A stretch of DNA of 64,000 nt, from the NCBI GenBank assembly GCA_905478995.1, contig CAJQKT010000022.1, positions 1-64,000 on the forward strand, in the 5' to 3' direction. The stretch is from an uncultured Pseudomonadales bacterium (GTDB lineage Bacteria > Pseudomonadota > Gammaproteobacteria > Pseudomonadales > UBA7434). This document shows positions 45,576 through 54,710 of this stretch, in pieces (within the stretch, counting starts at the first letter, position 1; the number at the start of each line of letters is the position of its first letter). The notes beneath the pieces are model-generated. The model made no database searches, was not told the origin of the DNA, and worked only from the letters and a program-made list of their open reading frames with translations. The translations under genes and the position numbers were made by a program.

Positions 45576-45664
45576 TGCTAGCAGTACTGACCAACCCATC
45601 AGTATCAAGCCTTTGGAGGCACTCTAAATCGCACACTGGCGGCTAAGAGGCGATGATAATGATA

Positions 45665-45702
45665 CTTTTCCAACTGACCTAGAATTGGGTCAGTTGGAAA
45701 AG
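45665..45702. repeat. Perfect 15-bp inverted repeat between ygfZ and the HDOD gene
   Basis: CTTTTCCAACTGACC (45665-45679) and GGTCAGTTGGAAAAG (45688-45702) are exact reverse complements around an eight-base loop. No T-run follows, so it is not a simple terminator. Confidence 0.9.
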
Positions 45703-45824
45703 CACAGGGTATAAAAGGCGCGTAATGTTGCAGGTTAGGTGATTACTGCAAAGCTTTGGCACTTACCCGTTTTCATCAAAAGCATTGCACAACCAATGCT
45801 TTTGCCCATTTTTTCTGGACTGTT

Positions 45825-46664
45825 ATGGCCGACATCATAGACAACGTACGCGACAGCATTCTTGACGCGATAAAAACGGATCGAATCACTCTACCCACGC
45901 TGCCTGAAGTTGCCCTGAATGTCCGAGAAGTCGCACGCGACCCCGACACCACGGTTATTGCATTATGCAAAGTCTTAGAAAAAGACGCAGCCATTGCCGC
46001 GCGCGTTATCAAGGTTGCTAACAGCCCACTATTTCGCGGCGGCAAAGCCATCGATAATTTAAAAACAGCAACCACCAGACTCGGTGTTCGCTACACGGCA
46101 AACCTTGCTACTGGTATTGCCATGAAGCAAATGTTCCAAGCCACCACGTCGCTGGTTGATGAAATATTGCGCGCCACATGGACAAACAGCACAGAAATAG
46201 CGGCCTATGCGCATGCGTATGCGCAACTGCAACCGGGGTTACATCCCGATCAAGCGAGCCTAGCAGGGCTAACCTATCGCATTGGTGTTTTACCTATCCT
46301 TACTTTTGCAGAAGAACACCCCAAACTGCTATCGAACCCTGAGCTACTCAACACCATTATTGAATCAGCGCATCAAGACATTGGCATGCATATTCTCAGA
46401 GCCTGGGATTTCCCCGATGAAATCATTGTCGTACCCAAGCAATATTTAAACTTTGAACGCGATATTCCTAACGCAGATTATGCTGACTTGGTGGCCGTGT
46501 CGGCGCTGCAAGGAGCAGAAAATAGTGAGCACCCCCTGCATCATATCGATATTGCCAAGGTCAAAGCCTTCGATCGACTGGGCTTACGTCAAGCTGCCAC
46601 CGAAGCAGAACAAAATCAGATGATTGAACACATCGAGCTCGCCGCAGCGGTTTTTTCTGAATAG
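45825..46664 (+). CDS. HDOD-domain protein
   Basis: A single HDOD domain (degenerate HD phosphodiesterase fold), a type used in signalling output and lacking the metal-binding H-D pair. Typical blocks are L-P-T-L-P-E-V-A, I-A-A-R-V-I-K-V-A-N-S-P-L-F, and L-G-V-R-Y-T-A-N-L-A. The frame is open 23 codons further upstream, but the ATG at 45825, with GGA five bases before it, gives the usual N-terminus (M-A-D-I-I-D-N-V). 279 aa. No partner kinase or receiver gene adjoins, so its input is unknown. Confidence 0.88.
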   Translation: MADIIDNVRDSILDAIKTDRITLPTLPEVALNVREVARDPDTTVIALCKVLEKDAAIAARVIKVANSPLFRGGKAIDNLKTATTRLGVRYTANLATGIAMKQMFQATTSLVDEILRATWTNSTEIAAYAHAYAQLQPGLHPDQASLAGLTYRIGVLPILTFAEEHPKLLSNPELLNTIIESAHQDIGMHILRAWDFPDEIIVVPKQYLNFERDIPNADYADLVAVSALQGAENSEHPLHHIDIAKVKAFDRLGLRQAATEAEQNQMIEHIELAAAVFSE

Positions 46665-46819
46665 AGTCGTCTCCACACTATCCAGCCATTGCCGGCATAC
46701 TGAATCCTTGAGCTAAATCACCTGGGCAGGCAAGTACAGCGGCAGCACCAAAATCCCGTCTAAAGTAACCCAACATCTCGAAGATACAGTGGTAAACTCC
46801 TGCACGGAGGAGTCATTTT

Positions 46820-47560
46820 ATGATTGTATTTGGTCATCGAGGCGCAGCCGGTGAAGCACCCGAAAACACCCTTGCTGGCATCAAACATGCTATAGCTGCA
46901 GGCATTAAAAATATAGAAGTGGATTTGCGTCTATCAGCGGATGGCCAGCTTTTCTTGCTACACGATCGCAGCTTAGGCCGAACCGCCGGCATCAACAAAA
47001 ATATAGATGCCCTAACCTCACATGAACTGCATGCGACCGATGCTCGGCTCAGCTGCAAACATTGGTCCAACCCCGCCCCCTGCCCAATACCAACTCTAAC
47101 CGAGCTATTAACGCAAACACCAGAACTTGAGTGTATTCAACTCGAAATCAAATCAGACTCATCGACCAATATTGCAGCAACCGTTGATGCACTTGCTTGT
47201 GAACTGAGCAATACAACCACTGCAAGCCGGGTCGTGGTTACATCATACGACGCTGATATTCTTGAGGCTTTACGCCAACGCGCCTCACACATCCGCCTAG
47301 GATTAGTCGCCAATCACGATTTACTTGCCGCATTCAATACCGCATCCGCTCTCAACTGCGCATTTATGTGCTTGCACTATGAGCTCATTCTAAACTGCAG
47401 TGAAGAACTCATCAAAACTTTAACTGACTGCGCAATGCACATTTCTTGCTGGACAGTTAATTCACAAGAAGTAGCGTTAAAATTATGCCAGCGCAATGTC
47501 GACAGCATCATTACCGACGTGCCAAACAAAATACTCCCGCTATTTGACCCCGCCACCTAA
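46820..47560 (+). CDS. Glycerophosphodiester phosphodiesterase
   Basis: Hydrolyses glycerophosphodiesters to glycerol-3-phosphate and an alcohol. Catalytic and metal residues are in place: G-H6-R7-G, E15-N-T, E33-V-D35 and L-L-H48-D. 246 aa with no signal peptide, so probably cytoplasmic (UgpQ-like). GGAGGAG precedes the ATG. Confidence 0.93.
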   Translation: MIVFGHRGAAGEAPENTLAGIKHAIAAGIKNIEVDLRLSADGQLFLLHDRSLGRTAGINKNIDALTSHELHATDARLSCKHWSNPAPCPIPTLTELLTQTPELECIQLEIKSDSSTNIAATVDALACELSNTTTASRVVVTSYDADILEALRQRASHIRLGLVANHDLLAAFNTASALNCAFMCLHYELILNCSEELIKTLTDCAMHISCWTVNSQEVALKLCQRNVDSIITDVPNKILPLFDPAT

Positions 47561-47704
47561 CCCATATTCGGCTGAGTACAAGCGTTAGAATCTGCTCACC
47601 CAGCCATGAGCTCGCAACCAATAAATGTCATGACTTCTCGAGATATGCGCTTTAAGCTCAAGAATGACGAACAAACGATGCAACCTAGGGTTTTGAAAAT
47701 AAAT

Positions 47705-47977
47705 TCAAAATAATTTCCCTATGCGCTTGTAGCCCTCTTTTAATTCATGACCCAATTCTAATAACGAATCAAACGCTTCATGACTCGTTCGTCCAGCCTC
47801 CTTACCAAGCTGCTTACCTTTAGCTTGCAGCTGTTGCCATTGTGTTTCGAGCCTCCTCCATTCATCGTGCGCCTCCATGTTGGCAAGATGCACCTGCACC
47901 TTAATCTCGTCTCGCTGCGTCTCTAACCGCTCAACTAAGCCCTGAAATTCTTCGCGGATATCTTCGGTGGTAGTCAT
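47705..47977 (-). CDS. Small coiled-coil hypothetical protein
   Basis: A 90-residue, highly charged and almost wholly helical protein with heptad-like spacing (L-V-E-R-L-E-T-Q-R-D-E-I-K-V; W-R-R-L-E-T-Q-W-Q-Q-L). It ends E-G-Y-K-R-I-G-K-L-F. No membrane segment or cysteine. No family recognised. The frame has a TTG at 47983, but AAGAGG six bases before the ATG at 47977 sets the start. Confidence 0.75.
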   Translation of the reverse strand: MTTTEDIREEFQGLVERLETQRDEIKVQVHLANMEAHDEWRRLETQWQQLQAKGKQLGKEAGRTSHEAFDSLLELGHELKEGYKRIGKLF

Positions 47978-48242
47978 CGGCAACCTCTTGCGGTGAATGC
48001 ATTAAACGTCAATGTTAAAGAGCCGCCGCAGGCCTCTTTTGGGCCGATCAACACAATAAGATAACCATGATGAAACGGCTTAAAAAAATCCATGCGCGGA
48101 CGTCTCTAAAGCATAAGCTTACTCGGACTTTTTTTTGAGATATTGATCTACAGCAATGTTTAAGCTCATTGGTATATTTATTTTTATGTTATATATCAAT
48201 TGCTTAAGTGATCAATATCAACCAAAAAATACAATATGCAGA

Positions 48243-48785
48243 TCACGCAACCAGCAGCGTAAATGGGATCATTCCAAAGACAGCCAATAGCCCAACGTTA
48301 ATCAAGATTGAGTAGCCTTGGTTGCGCACAAACCAATACACACACGCCACGCCAAGACCCGCTTCAAATAAAACCGCCGCAACAAGGTTTTCATGGTACC
48401 AGTCGGTGCCTAATGCTGTACTGTCAAGGCCAAATACAAAGTGCCCATAACCCGAGACCAAATCCCCAAGCCAATGAGCCAAGGCAAGAAGCATAGCCAC
48501 AAGTACGATCTTTTTATTTCCAGTAACAACAAACGCCAATAGCCCTGCAAGACCGACCCAAAAAAACTGCGGCAAAAGATCATGACTGTAAGTCATATCG
48601 ACTATCGCAGATGACATAATCGGGCCGCCTGTATTAGGTACCGGCTTCATTTGCTCTATGCCCAAGCCAACCAATATAAACATGATTATGTCGATTAAGA
48701 AAGCCGCCATAATAAGCAGCCACCAAGGCGCCAAGGGTACTTCGCGCTTTGCAACCAGCGTGGTAGCCAAATGACCTACTAACAT
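48243..48785 (-). CDS. Multi-pass membrane protein, YdjM-like metal-dependent hydrolase fold
   Basis: About five membrane helices in 180 residues. Conserved polar residues within membrane segments match the DUF457/YdjM pattern: G-H-L near the start, F-L-I-D-I-I-M, Y-S-H-D-L-L-P and A-H-W-L-G-D. This suggests a membrane metal site; activity and substrate are unknown. GAGAGG five bases before the ATG at 48785 sets the start, rather than the GTG at 48800. A second, longer relative of this fold occurs at 59594. Confidence 0.72.
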   Translation of the reverse strand: MLVGHLATTLVAKREVPLAPWWLLIMAAFLIDIIMFILVGLGIEQMKPVPNTGGPIMSSAIVDMTYSHDLLPQFFWVGLAGLLAFVVTGNKKIVLVAMLLALAHWLGDLVSGYGHFVFGLDSTALGTDWYHENLVAAVLFEAGLGVACVYWFVRNQGYSILINVGLLAVFGMIPFTLLVA

Positions 48786-48870
48786 TGAAACCTCTCGCAC
48801 TACTATTTTTTTAAAAACCTTTAACCGGTTCGATCGAGCATTAGAACGCTAATTGTATTCACAATGAGCG

Positions 48871-50527
48871 CTAGTGAATTCGAATTGAGTCGGCCCAAGA
48901 ACCTCGATAGATTAAATGCTCATCATGAATCGTTTTAACAAACTTTCCATAAGAAATATCTGCGCCAACATAAAGCCCCACTACCGGGCTTTCGTTGGGC
49001 ACCACATAACTATCAGTCATTGCCTGCCTCTTAACGATTGGATCAATAGCCCAACGCCGCCGCTCACCCCTCGACCAGCCAATATGGGTGGAGTACATAT
49101 AGCGCACCTCATTTTTTAGCGTAAACACCGAATGATTCTCGAGCGTTATCGATATCGGCACCTCTTGCTGGTCTTCGAGGTTAGCCATTGAGGTCGATAC
49201 TGTTAACGTTGGCCACTGCACAACCTCATTGGCGGTTAAAACCACAATACTTTCTAATTTGAGCAAAGCTTGGTTTTTATCATAGAACTCAAAAATAAGC
49301 TCACGATCGGCTAGCGATTCTCCAGCAAACGAGATCACGTCATCAAAATAGCCCCCTGACAACTCCTGTTGTACGTATATGACTTTATCGTTATGAACCA
49401 CTTTCATACTTGCAACATCAGCCTGTAAAAAAATCTCCAGCGGTATCTCATTCTCATAAAACGTTTGATTTCTCGGTGAACTAATCAATGCTTTATTATA
49501 TTGCTTCATCGCATGCCACACGGGGCGAGGATAACCTACCGTATCTTTTGCATCGCGATAACCCCAAAAACCAAACCACTCTTCAGGCGTGTCGTCATGA
49601 ACCGATGGTTGCTCGCCTTTCCACCAGCCATCAGCATAATAAAACGGACAGGCACCCGCTGCACCGGCATCTAATAACTGGCGATAGTACCAAGGCAACA
49701 TTTGCTGCTGCGCAGCCAGCGTATTCCCACCATAGCGTGATTCTCCACCTTTACGCGAAACCGACAAACCAAATTCGGTCAGCAGCAGCGGTTTACCTTG
49801 CTTATTCATTTGCGGCAAAATTTTACTCGCATTGGCAAAGCCGTGCGTGTAGTTGAAACCATCATAGTCATAAGCGTTATAGGCATAGACATCGAAAACA
49901 TTCATATCAACAAATTCAGTGATGGCCGAGTTACCGGTAATGGTTACCGGGATACCTGGATGTTCGCGGTGTATCAAATCGCGTATATCCGTCCACAAAC
50001 CGACCGTTGCCTGCGCACCCACTTTTTTGAATATGTTGCGGCATCGGTTCATTCATAATGAGGTAAGTAATAATCGAGTCGTAATGCTTGGAGTAAGCCA
50101 ACACTTTGTTCACAATGCTCATGTAGCCCTTCACAACCTCAGGGTCACCAAAGTCGCTGGCAGGTGCTATACCAATACCGAAAATCACTTTTAAGCCAGA
50201 GGCTTGCACCACTTTTAATTCTTCTTCGCTAAGCTCAGACCAAGTTCGAATAGCGTTGAAGCCGCCCTCTTTAATAACCGCCATATCCCGCTTAACGCGC
50301 TCAGGTTCAGATGCACGCTTGATATAAGGGTGCTGCCCCGGACGAGCTCCAATTTCGTAACCGATAGCATTTACGAAAAACTTTTGACCGTTCAGGTAGT
50401 ACCATCCGTCCTTAATTTCCAGTATGGGCTGAGGCATTGTTTGATTCGTTAGCGCGGCGGCTTGGCCCAGCGCGCCGACAAATAAAAACTGCATCAGCAA
50501 CAAAGCCAGCAGACCACGTATTTTCAT
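48871..50527 (-). pseudogene. Secreted clan-A glycoside hydrolase (GH2/GH5-like), interrupted by a 1-nt frameshift
   Basis: Two overlapping frames together make one protein. The 5' part has a signal peptide (start ATG 50527), then a TIM-barrel beginning W-Y-Y-L-N-G-Q-K-F-F and running to the acid/base motif I-M-N-E-P. The 3' part resumes with V-G-A-Q-A-T-V-G-L-W and carries the nucleophile motif L-L-T-E-F-G and a beta-rich C-terminal region. The frames meet at a T6 run at 50023-50028 (A6 in the mRNA). Dropping one base restores a single 551-codon frame. This may be a real mutation, a sequencing error or slippage. The substrate is unknown; the family acts on beta-linked glycans. Confidence 0.85.
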
Positions 50528-50661
50528 TCTCGTATTCCAGGATAAATTAAAGATAGATGTCATCTAAGCTCTTCAACGGACGAAGCCAGATCGCATTATT
50601 TGCCGCGCGGATTGATTATTGCCAACAAGTAGCCCATGTTGCACCAGCCCAAAGAAAACCA

Positions 50662-51843
50662 TTAAATCACGCGTATCGAGTTTGATTGGCTGCGGCTACT
50701 AACTAAATTCAAGCCATCGCTATTAGCCAGTGTAGTTGCTGAGGGGAACACTTGCGCAAGCTCTTGCTGACTCATCTGCCAGTGCTCGCCCAGCACCGTA
50801 GCCAACCATGAATACATATTACTGGTCGGCCTCAAGTCTCTTTTTTGAAACAGCGCTCTTTCTGACAAGCCGGGCCACTGACCTAATACTCGCCCGCCAT
50901 TGATTGCCCCGCCAGCAAAAAACAGAGCGCTAGCCGTACCATGATCGGTTCCCCCTGTTCCATTTTCTTTAGCTGTGCGACCAAATTCAGTGCCGACAAT
51001 TACTACCGTGTTTTGCCAATCGCTACCCAAACCCTCTTTCAACACTGCGAGCCCCTTATCAAGCTCGTTTAAGCCTCGAGCAAGGCGATTTGCCTGCCCC
51101 TTGTGCGTGTCCCATCCTCCTAGCTCCAGCATCGCGCAATCGTTTCCCTCAGGACCCACCATTAAGCTTGCACAGGAGCGCGCTAAATCAACAAAGCGGC
51201 CTTGCCTTTGTGTGCTTTGCATTGAGTTGGCCTGCTGCTGCAGGTCGAGCCCATTCTGCAACAAGGTGCTGAGCTGCTCGTCTTGCTCATACAATTTCAA
51301 CAAAGACTCATAAGTCGCCATCGACGCATCTTGCAAGCGACTGGGGTACCAAGTATTAACCGTAGCATCGCTACGCAAACTAATTGGCGTAGCCCTAGCG
51401 ATCGCTAATGCACGTTTATTTTTCGCTTGCACCGCCCGACCCAACCATCCCGATTCATGATCGATATGACCGAGCCCTGCTTCCAAAAAATCTTGCCCAT
51501 CAAAGTGTGAGCGCGATGAATAGCCAGAAGACACCGCAACCACTGGCAGCAACTCTTTAGCCTGATACCACGCATGCAGATTGACCAAGCTCGGATGCAA
51601 AGCATAGCCATCAGATAAGGCCAAAACATCCTGCTTAATCGCCTTGTAGAGGGTTGGCCGCAGCTTAGCTAAATGCGGGTCGAACGTGGGCACTAACGTA
51701 TGCAAGGGGTCAAGGGCACCGCGCAGCAGAACCCATACTACCTTTGGTGAGCCCTGCTCAGCATCTTTTGCCAACATCAATGCTGGCAGCGAAAGAGCTG
51801 CCATCGACACACCCGCCAAACGACATAGTTCTCGACGCTTCAT
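50662..51843 (-). CDS. DUF1501 protein, Tat-exported
   Basis: Secreted protein of the DUF1501 family (alkaline-phosphatase-like fold). Starts M-K-R-R-E-L-C-R-L-A-G, a twin-arginine-type signal with a hydrophobic stretch to about residue 25. Family blocks are V-V-W-V-L-L-R-G, S-R-S-H-F-D-G-Q-D, E-L-G-G-W-D-T-H-K-G, V-G-T-E-F-G-R-T-A and T-D-H-G-T-A. The ATG at 51843 is preceded by GAGGAGG, which overlaps the stop of the DUF1800 gene (TAGTGATG). Function is not established; the pair is common in marine bacteria. Confidence 0.9.
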   Translation of the reverse strand: MKRRELCRLAGVSMAALSLPALMLAKDAEQGSPKVVWVLLRGALDPLHTLVPTFDPHLAKLRPTLYKAIKQDVLALSDGYALHPSLVNLHAWYQAKELLPVVAVSSGYSSRSHFDGQDFLEAGLGHIDHESGWLGRAVQAKNKRALAIARATPISLRSDATVNTWYPSRLQDASMATYESLLKLYEQDEQLSTLLQNGLDLQQQANSMQSTQRQGRFVDLARSCASLMVGPEGNDCAMLELGGWDTHKGQANRLARGLNELDKGLAVLKEGLGSDWQNTVVIVGTEFGRTAKENGTGGTDHGTASALFFAGGAINGGRVLGQWPGLSERALFQKRDLRPTSNMYSWLATVLGEHWQMSQQELAQVFPSATTLANSDGLNLVSSRSQSNSIRVI

Positions 51844-51845
51844 CA

Positions 51846-53198
51846 CTACCTCCTCAAAAACTCTGGGCTCATCAACAGCAAGGTCAGTGCCTGTTCACGG
51901 CTCTCGGCACGCAGTACTGATTGCGCGGTCCGCTCACTCACAGTGTCACCAAGGCATTGCCGCATAATTGCTTGCTCACTCATTGTTGATGCCAAAAACT
52001 TTGCTTGGTTGGCAATCGATGCGCTCCACTCTACGCGAGTCATTAGCGCACTAGCACCACGCCAGTCTGAGCCCACATCACTATAACCGGCTGGCGACCC
52101 TGATTTAAAAGGTTGCTGGCCTAGCGTCGCTAAGCCACTCCATATCTTTTTGCCGTTGAATACCGGTAGAGCGACACCACGTGCCGTAGAGATGACGAAT
52201 TCTCGCGGCGTTTTAAATTTTTGCGGGGGAGTCTGCCAAGACTCGTCGGCATCAATCAAGGCCTCCATCACGCGACGAATGTTACCCTGACTTTTTAGCC
52301 ATGCATCGGTTAACTTAGCCTGCAAATCTGCAGACGGCTCATCAGCCACAAAGTGTCGCGCAAGCTTAAAACATAGATGTTGAGCCGTAGCAGGATGGTT
52401 GGCTAAATCGCGCAACATAGCCTCGGCCTGCCTCTCACCTAGCGGACCTGCTCTCTGCTTGTAGCGCTTACCCAGCAGTGTTCTTGTTCCAGGCTCATGA
52501 CCCTGTTCACGAAAGACAAAACCTGTCGCTTTCTCTTTGATAGGCTTAGCAACGCTCCAGCCACTCAATGCTTTGGCAAGCTCAACAACATCACCCTGCC
52601 CATAGCCGGCATTCACACCCAGTGTATGCAGTTCGAGAATTTCGCGCGCCAAGTTCTCATTGAGCCCTCTTCCACGCTTTCCTGCCAGCGAATTTGGCCC
52701 AAACGACCGTTCATTGTTTAAATAAATAAGCATGGCAGGATGCCGCACCACTGATAACAACATCTGCTCAAAACGCTGATCTAAATTTGGCGCTATGGCC
52801 TCTCGCTCCAACGTTGGCGCCAACGCGACCATGGCTCGCCCCAAGCTAGATACACTAAAGTGATTCGAAAAAAAATCGAGTAACCGCCAATTCAAACTGT
52901 TATTTGAATCGATAGCTCGTTTGGCTACAGCGATAGACATTTTCTGCGCAGATTTACCGAATTGAACCGACGGGTTTTTCACATCCGCCATTTTTTTTGC
53001 CCTTTTTCTATCGCGCTGGTATTCCGCCAACGCAATCTCAAGCTCACTAGAGCTGGCCAACCCATCATTAAATTCGATGGCCTGAAGCTGCTGTTTGAGC
53101 CACGTTCTAGGATTCACGGAGGCGGCCTCAATTTCACCTGGCTTAGCGCCTAAGCCAAAACGATTAGCTGCAATAGCGCCTTGAACTGACATCGACAT
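51846..53198 (-). CDS. DUF1800 protein
   Basis: Family of unknown function, almost always found next to DUF1501. Diagnostic blocks are the N-terminal A-A-N-R-F-G-L-G-A-K-P-G-E, then W-R-L-L-D-F-F-S-N-H-F, N-E-N-L-A-R-E-I-L-E-L-H-T-L-G-V, H-E-P-G-T-R-T-L-L-G and the C-terminal R-E-Q-A-L-T-L-L-L-M-S-P-E-F. 450 aa. No obvious signal peptide; secretion, if any, may rely on its partner. First gene of the two-gene unit. Confidence 0.92.
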   Translation of the reverse strand: MSMSVQGAIAANRFGLGAKPGEIEAASVNPRTWLKQQLQAIEFNDGLASSSELEIALAEYQRDRKRAKKMADVKNPSVQFGKSAQKMSIAVAKRAIDSNNSLNWRLLDFFSNHFSVSSLGRAMVALAPTLEREAIAPNLDQRFEQMLLSVVRHPAMLIYLNNERSFGPNSLAGKRGRGLNENLAREILELHTLGVNAGYGQGDVVELAKALSGWSVAKPIKEKATGFVFREQGHEPGTRTLLGKRYKQRAGPLGERQAEAMLRDLANHPATAQHLCFKLARHFVADEPSADLQAKLTDAWLKSQGNIRRVMEALIDADESWQTPPQKFKTPREFVISTARGVALPVFNGKKIWSGLATLGQQPFKSGSPAGYSDVGSDWRGASALMTRVEWSASIANQAKFLASTMSEQAIMRQCLGDTVSERTAQSVLRAESREQALTLLLMSPEFLRR

Positions 53199-53951
53199 AA
53201 AAGCTCAGCCTTATTATTTGACTCATTGGAGATAGTTAGAGCGGTTTAAGGTACTGGCCGCTCATTTTTCAAAATATTCTCTTAAAACACCTTAATAGCC
53301 ACAAAATTGTGCCAATACGCCCTAAGCTTCTGTTATTACGAATGTTATCAACAGCGCCTAAGACTCATACTCTCGAGAAAAGTCCATTCAAAATCAGACA
53401 CAGCACCTTCTGTGATTATTACTGCCCAAACACCGTCGATAATGGCACCCAACGCTACCCGCTTATTGCAATAGCGCGTATAGTCTTGGATCTCTCATCG
53501 TATAAGCGCCTGCTGGCACCCGCCTCTATACGCCTTATTGCAGTATCTATATTGCACCCTTCGCGACCTTATCGTCAATGGACGCCTAGCCTTTATATAG
53601 CTGATCAACACGCCTAAATCTTAACGCGATTTTCTACGAAATTTCGACCCTAAACCCCGCCAGTCATTAAATGAGTCTGGCGAGAATTCTGCAATACCCG
53701 TAAGAACTCAGCTGCAAGCTTAAAAGCAGCAAACCGGCACTACCGCACTCACTGATGCAACGACTGTGCGCCCACTAGCCGAGCACTATTCCACCAAGAC
53801 GCCAGCGCCTTTCATGAAAACGCCATGACTAAGCCATGACTAAGCAAAGTTTTTTCATGACAAAGTATAACTAACGCTGTAACTCATTTTTCGCCGACAA
53901 ACATTAACACCGCTCCAGAAATCGACCAAGCATAGCCTACCGGAACATACT
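53199..53951. other. Gene-free region between the DUF1800 and CDP-alcohol transferase genes
   Basis: 753 bases, divergent on both sides. A 102-codon frame (53309-53617) has a GTG start without a ribosome binding site and I reject it. The block has a tandem pair of GCCATGACTAA at 53822-53843 and an imperfect repeat of CTTATTGCA(A/G)TA at about 53462 and 53532. No terminator or known RNA is evident. Confidence 0.5.
53822..53843. repeat. Tandem 11-bp duplication GCCATGACTAA
   Basis: Two exact, adjacent copies about 110 bases before the phosphatidyltransferase start. Confidence 0.8.
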
Positions 53952-54647
53952 ATGACTAACGCCAGCATTGACGAAAACGCAGCCAAAAACGCTGCGTCAA
54001 AGTTAGAGAGCGATCCTCACGCTATACAGCCAAGTATTCTTTCGTATGTAAAAGACCTGCCCAACTTATGTTCTTTGGCAGGATTAGCCTGCACTATTTT
54101 GTCGATTTACTTCAGCATCATTGGCATTTACTACGCGGCAATGATCGGCATGATTTGGGCCGTCGCTTTTGATTGGGGCGACGGACTCATCGCACGCAGC
54201 ATTGAAGGGCGTAGCAGCGATAAAAAGACCTTTGGCATGCAGTTAGATTCGCTAATCGATATTGTTAACTATGGCGTGGCGCCAGCGATATTTCTGCTGA
54301 GCTACGGAAATTACAATCTCATTTTCTTGCCGGCCGCATTTATCATGCTCGCAGCCAGCGCAATGCGCTTAAGCTACTTTAATACCTTTGGTTTATCAGG
54401 CTCGGCTGAATATACAGGCCTTGCGTTGGACTCTAACAACATCATCTTAGTCTTCATATTTTTATTTGAAAGCTTTTTTAGTCAACCAGTATTTTCTTGG
54501 GTCGTTTGTTTAAGCGGCGTTGGTCTCTCAGCCTTAAACGTCTCAAAAATAAAAACCCCAAAGCTTTCGGGCAATTCCGCCAACGTTTACCTACTAGCCG
54601 TTTATACGCTTGCAATCACCGGCATTTATGCCTGGAAACTTTTATAG
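53952..54647 (+). CDS. CDP-alcohol phosphatidyltransferase family membrane protein
   Basis: Integral membrane enzyme that joins a CDP-activated alcohol or lipid to a hydroxyl acceptor with loss of CMP. The catalytic motif is D-W-G-D-G-L-I-A-R, then 12 residues, then G-M-Q-L-D-S-L-I-D, giving the four aspartates. The usual gap after A-R is about 8 residues, so a short insertion (G-R-S-S-D-K-K) is present. About six hydrophobic helices. Closest in feel to phosphatidylserine synthases, but the flanking cytidylyltransferase suggests that it uses a CDP-alcohol. 231 aa; stop 63 bases before the next gene. Confidence 0.85.
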   Translation: MTNASIDENAAKNAASKLESDPHAIQPSILSYVKDLPNLCSLAGLACTILSIYFSIIGIYYAAMIGMIWAVAFDWGDGLIARSIEGRSSDKKTFGMQLDSLIDIVNYGVAPAIFLLSYGNYNLIFLPAAFIMLAASAMRLSYFNTFGLSGSAEYTGLALDSNNIILVFIFLFESFFSQPVFSWVVCLSGVGLSALNVSKIKTPKLSGNSANVYLLAVYTLAITGIYAWKLL

Positions 54648-54710
54648 ATAGCAGGTTCCCTGGCTCAGCACAGCCATCATTCAACTTCCATTGAGAGGAT
54701 AAATAACACC

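Noticed and set aside
50023-50028. Programmed -1 ribosomal frameshift at the A6 run of the glycosidase gene
   Set aside because: Restoring the frame needs a skip of one base (+1 direction), not the -1 slip typical of such heptamers, so mutation or read error is likelier.
53309-53617. 102-codon + strand frame
   Set aside because: GTG start without a ribosome binding site, no recognisable domain, sits in an otherwise empty region.
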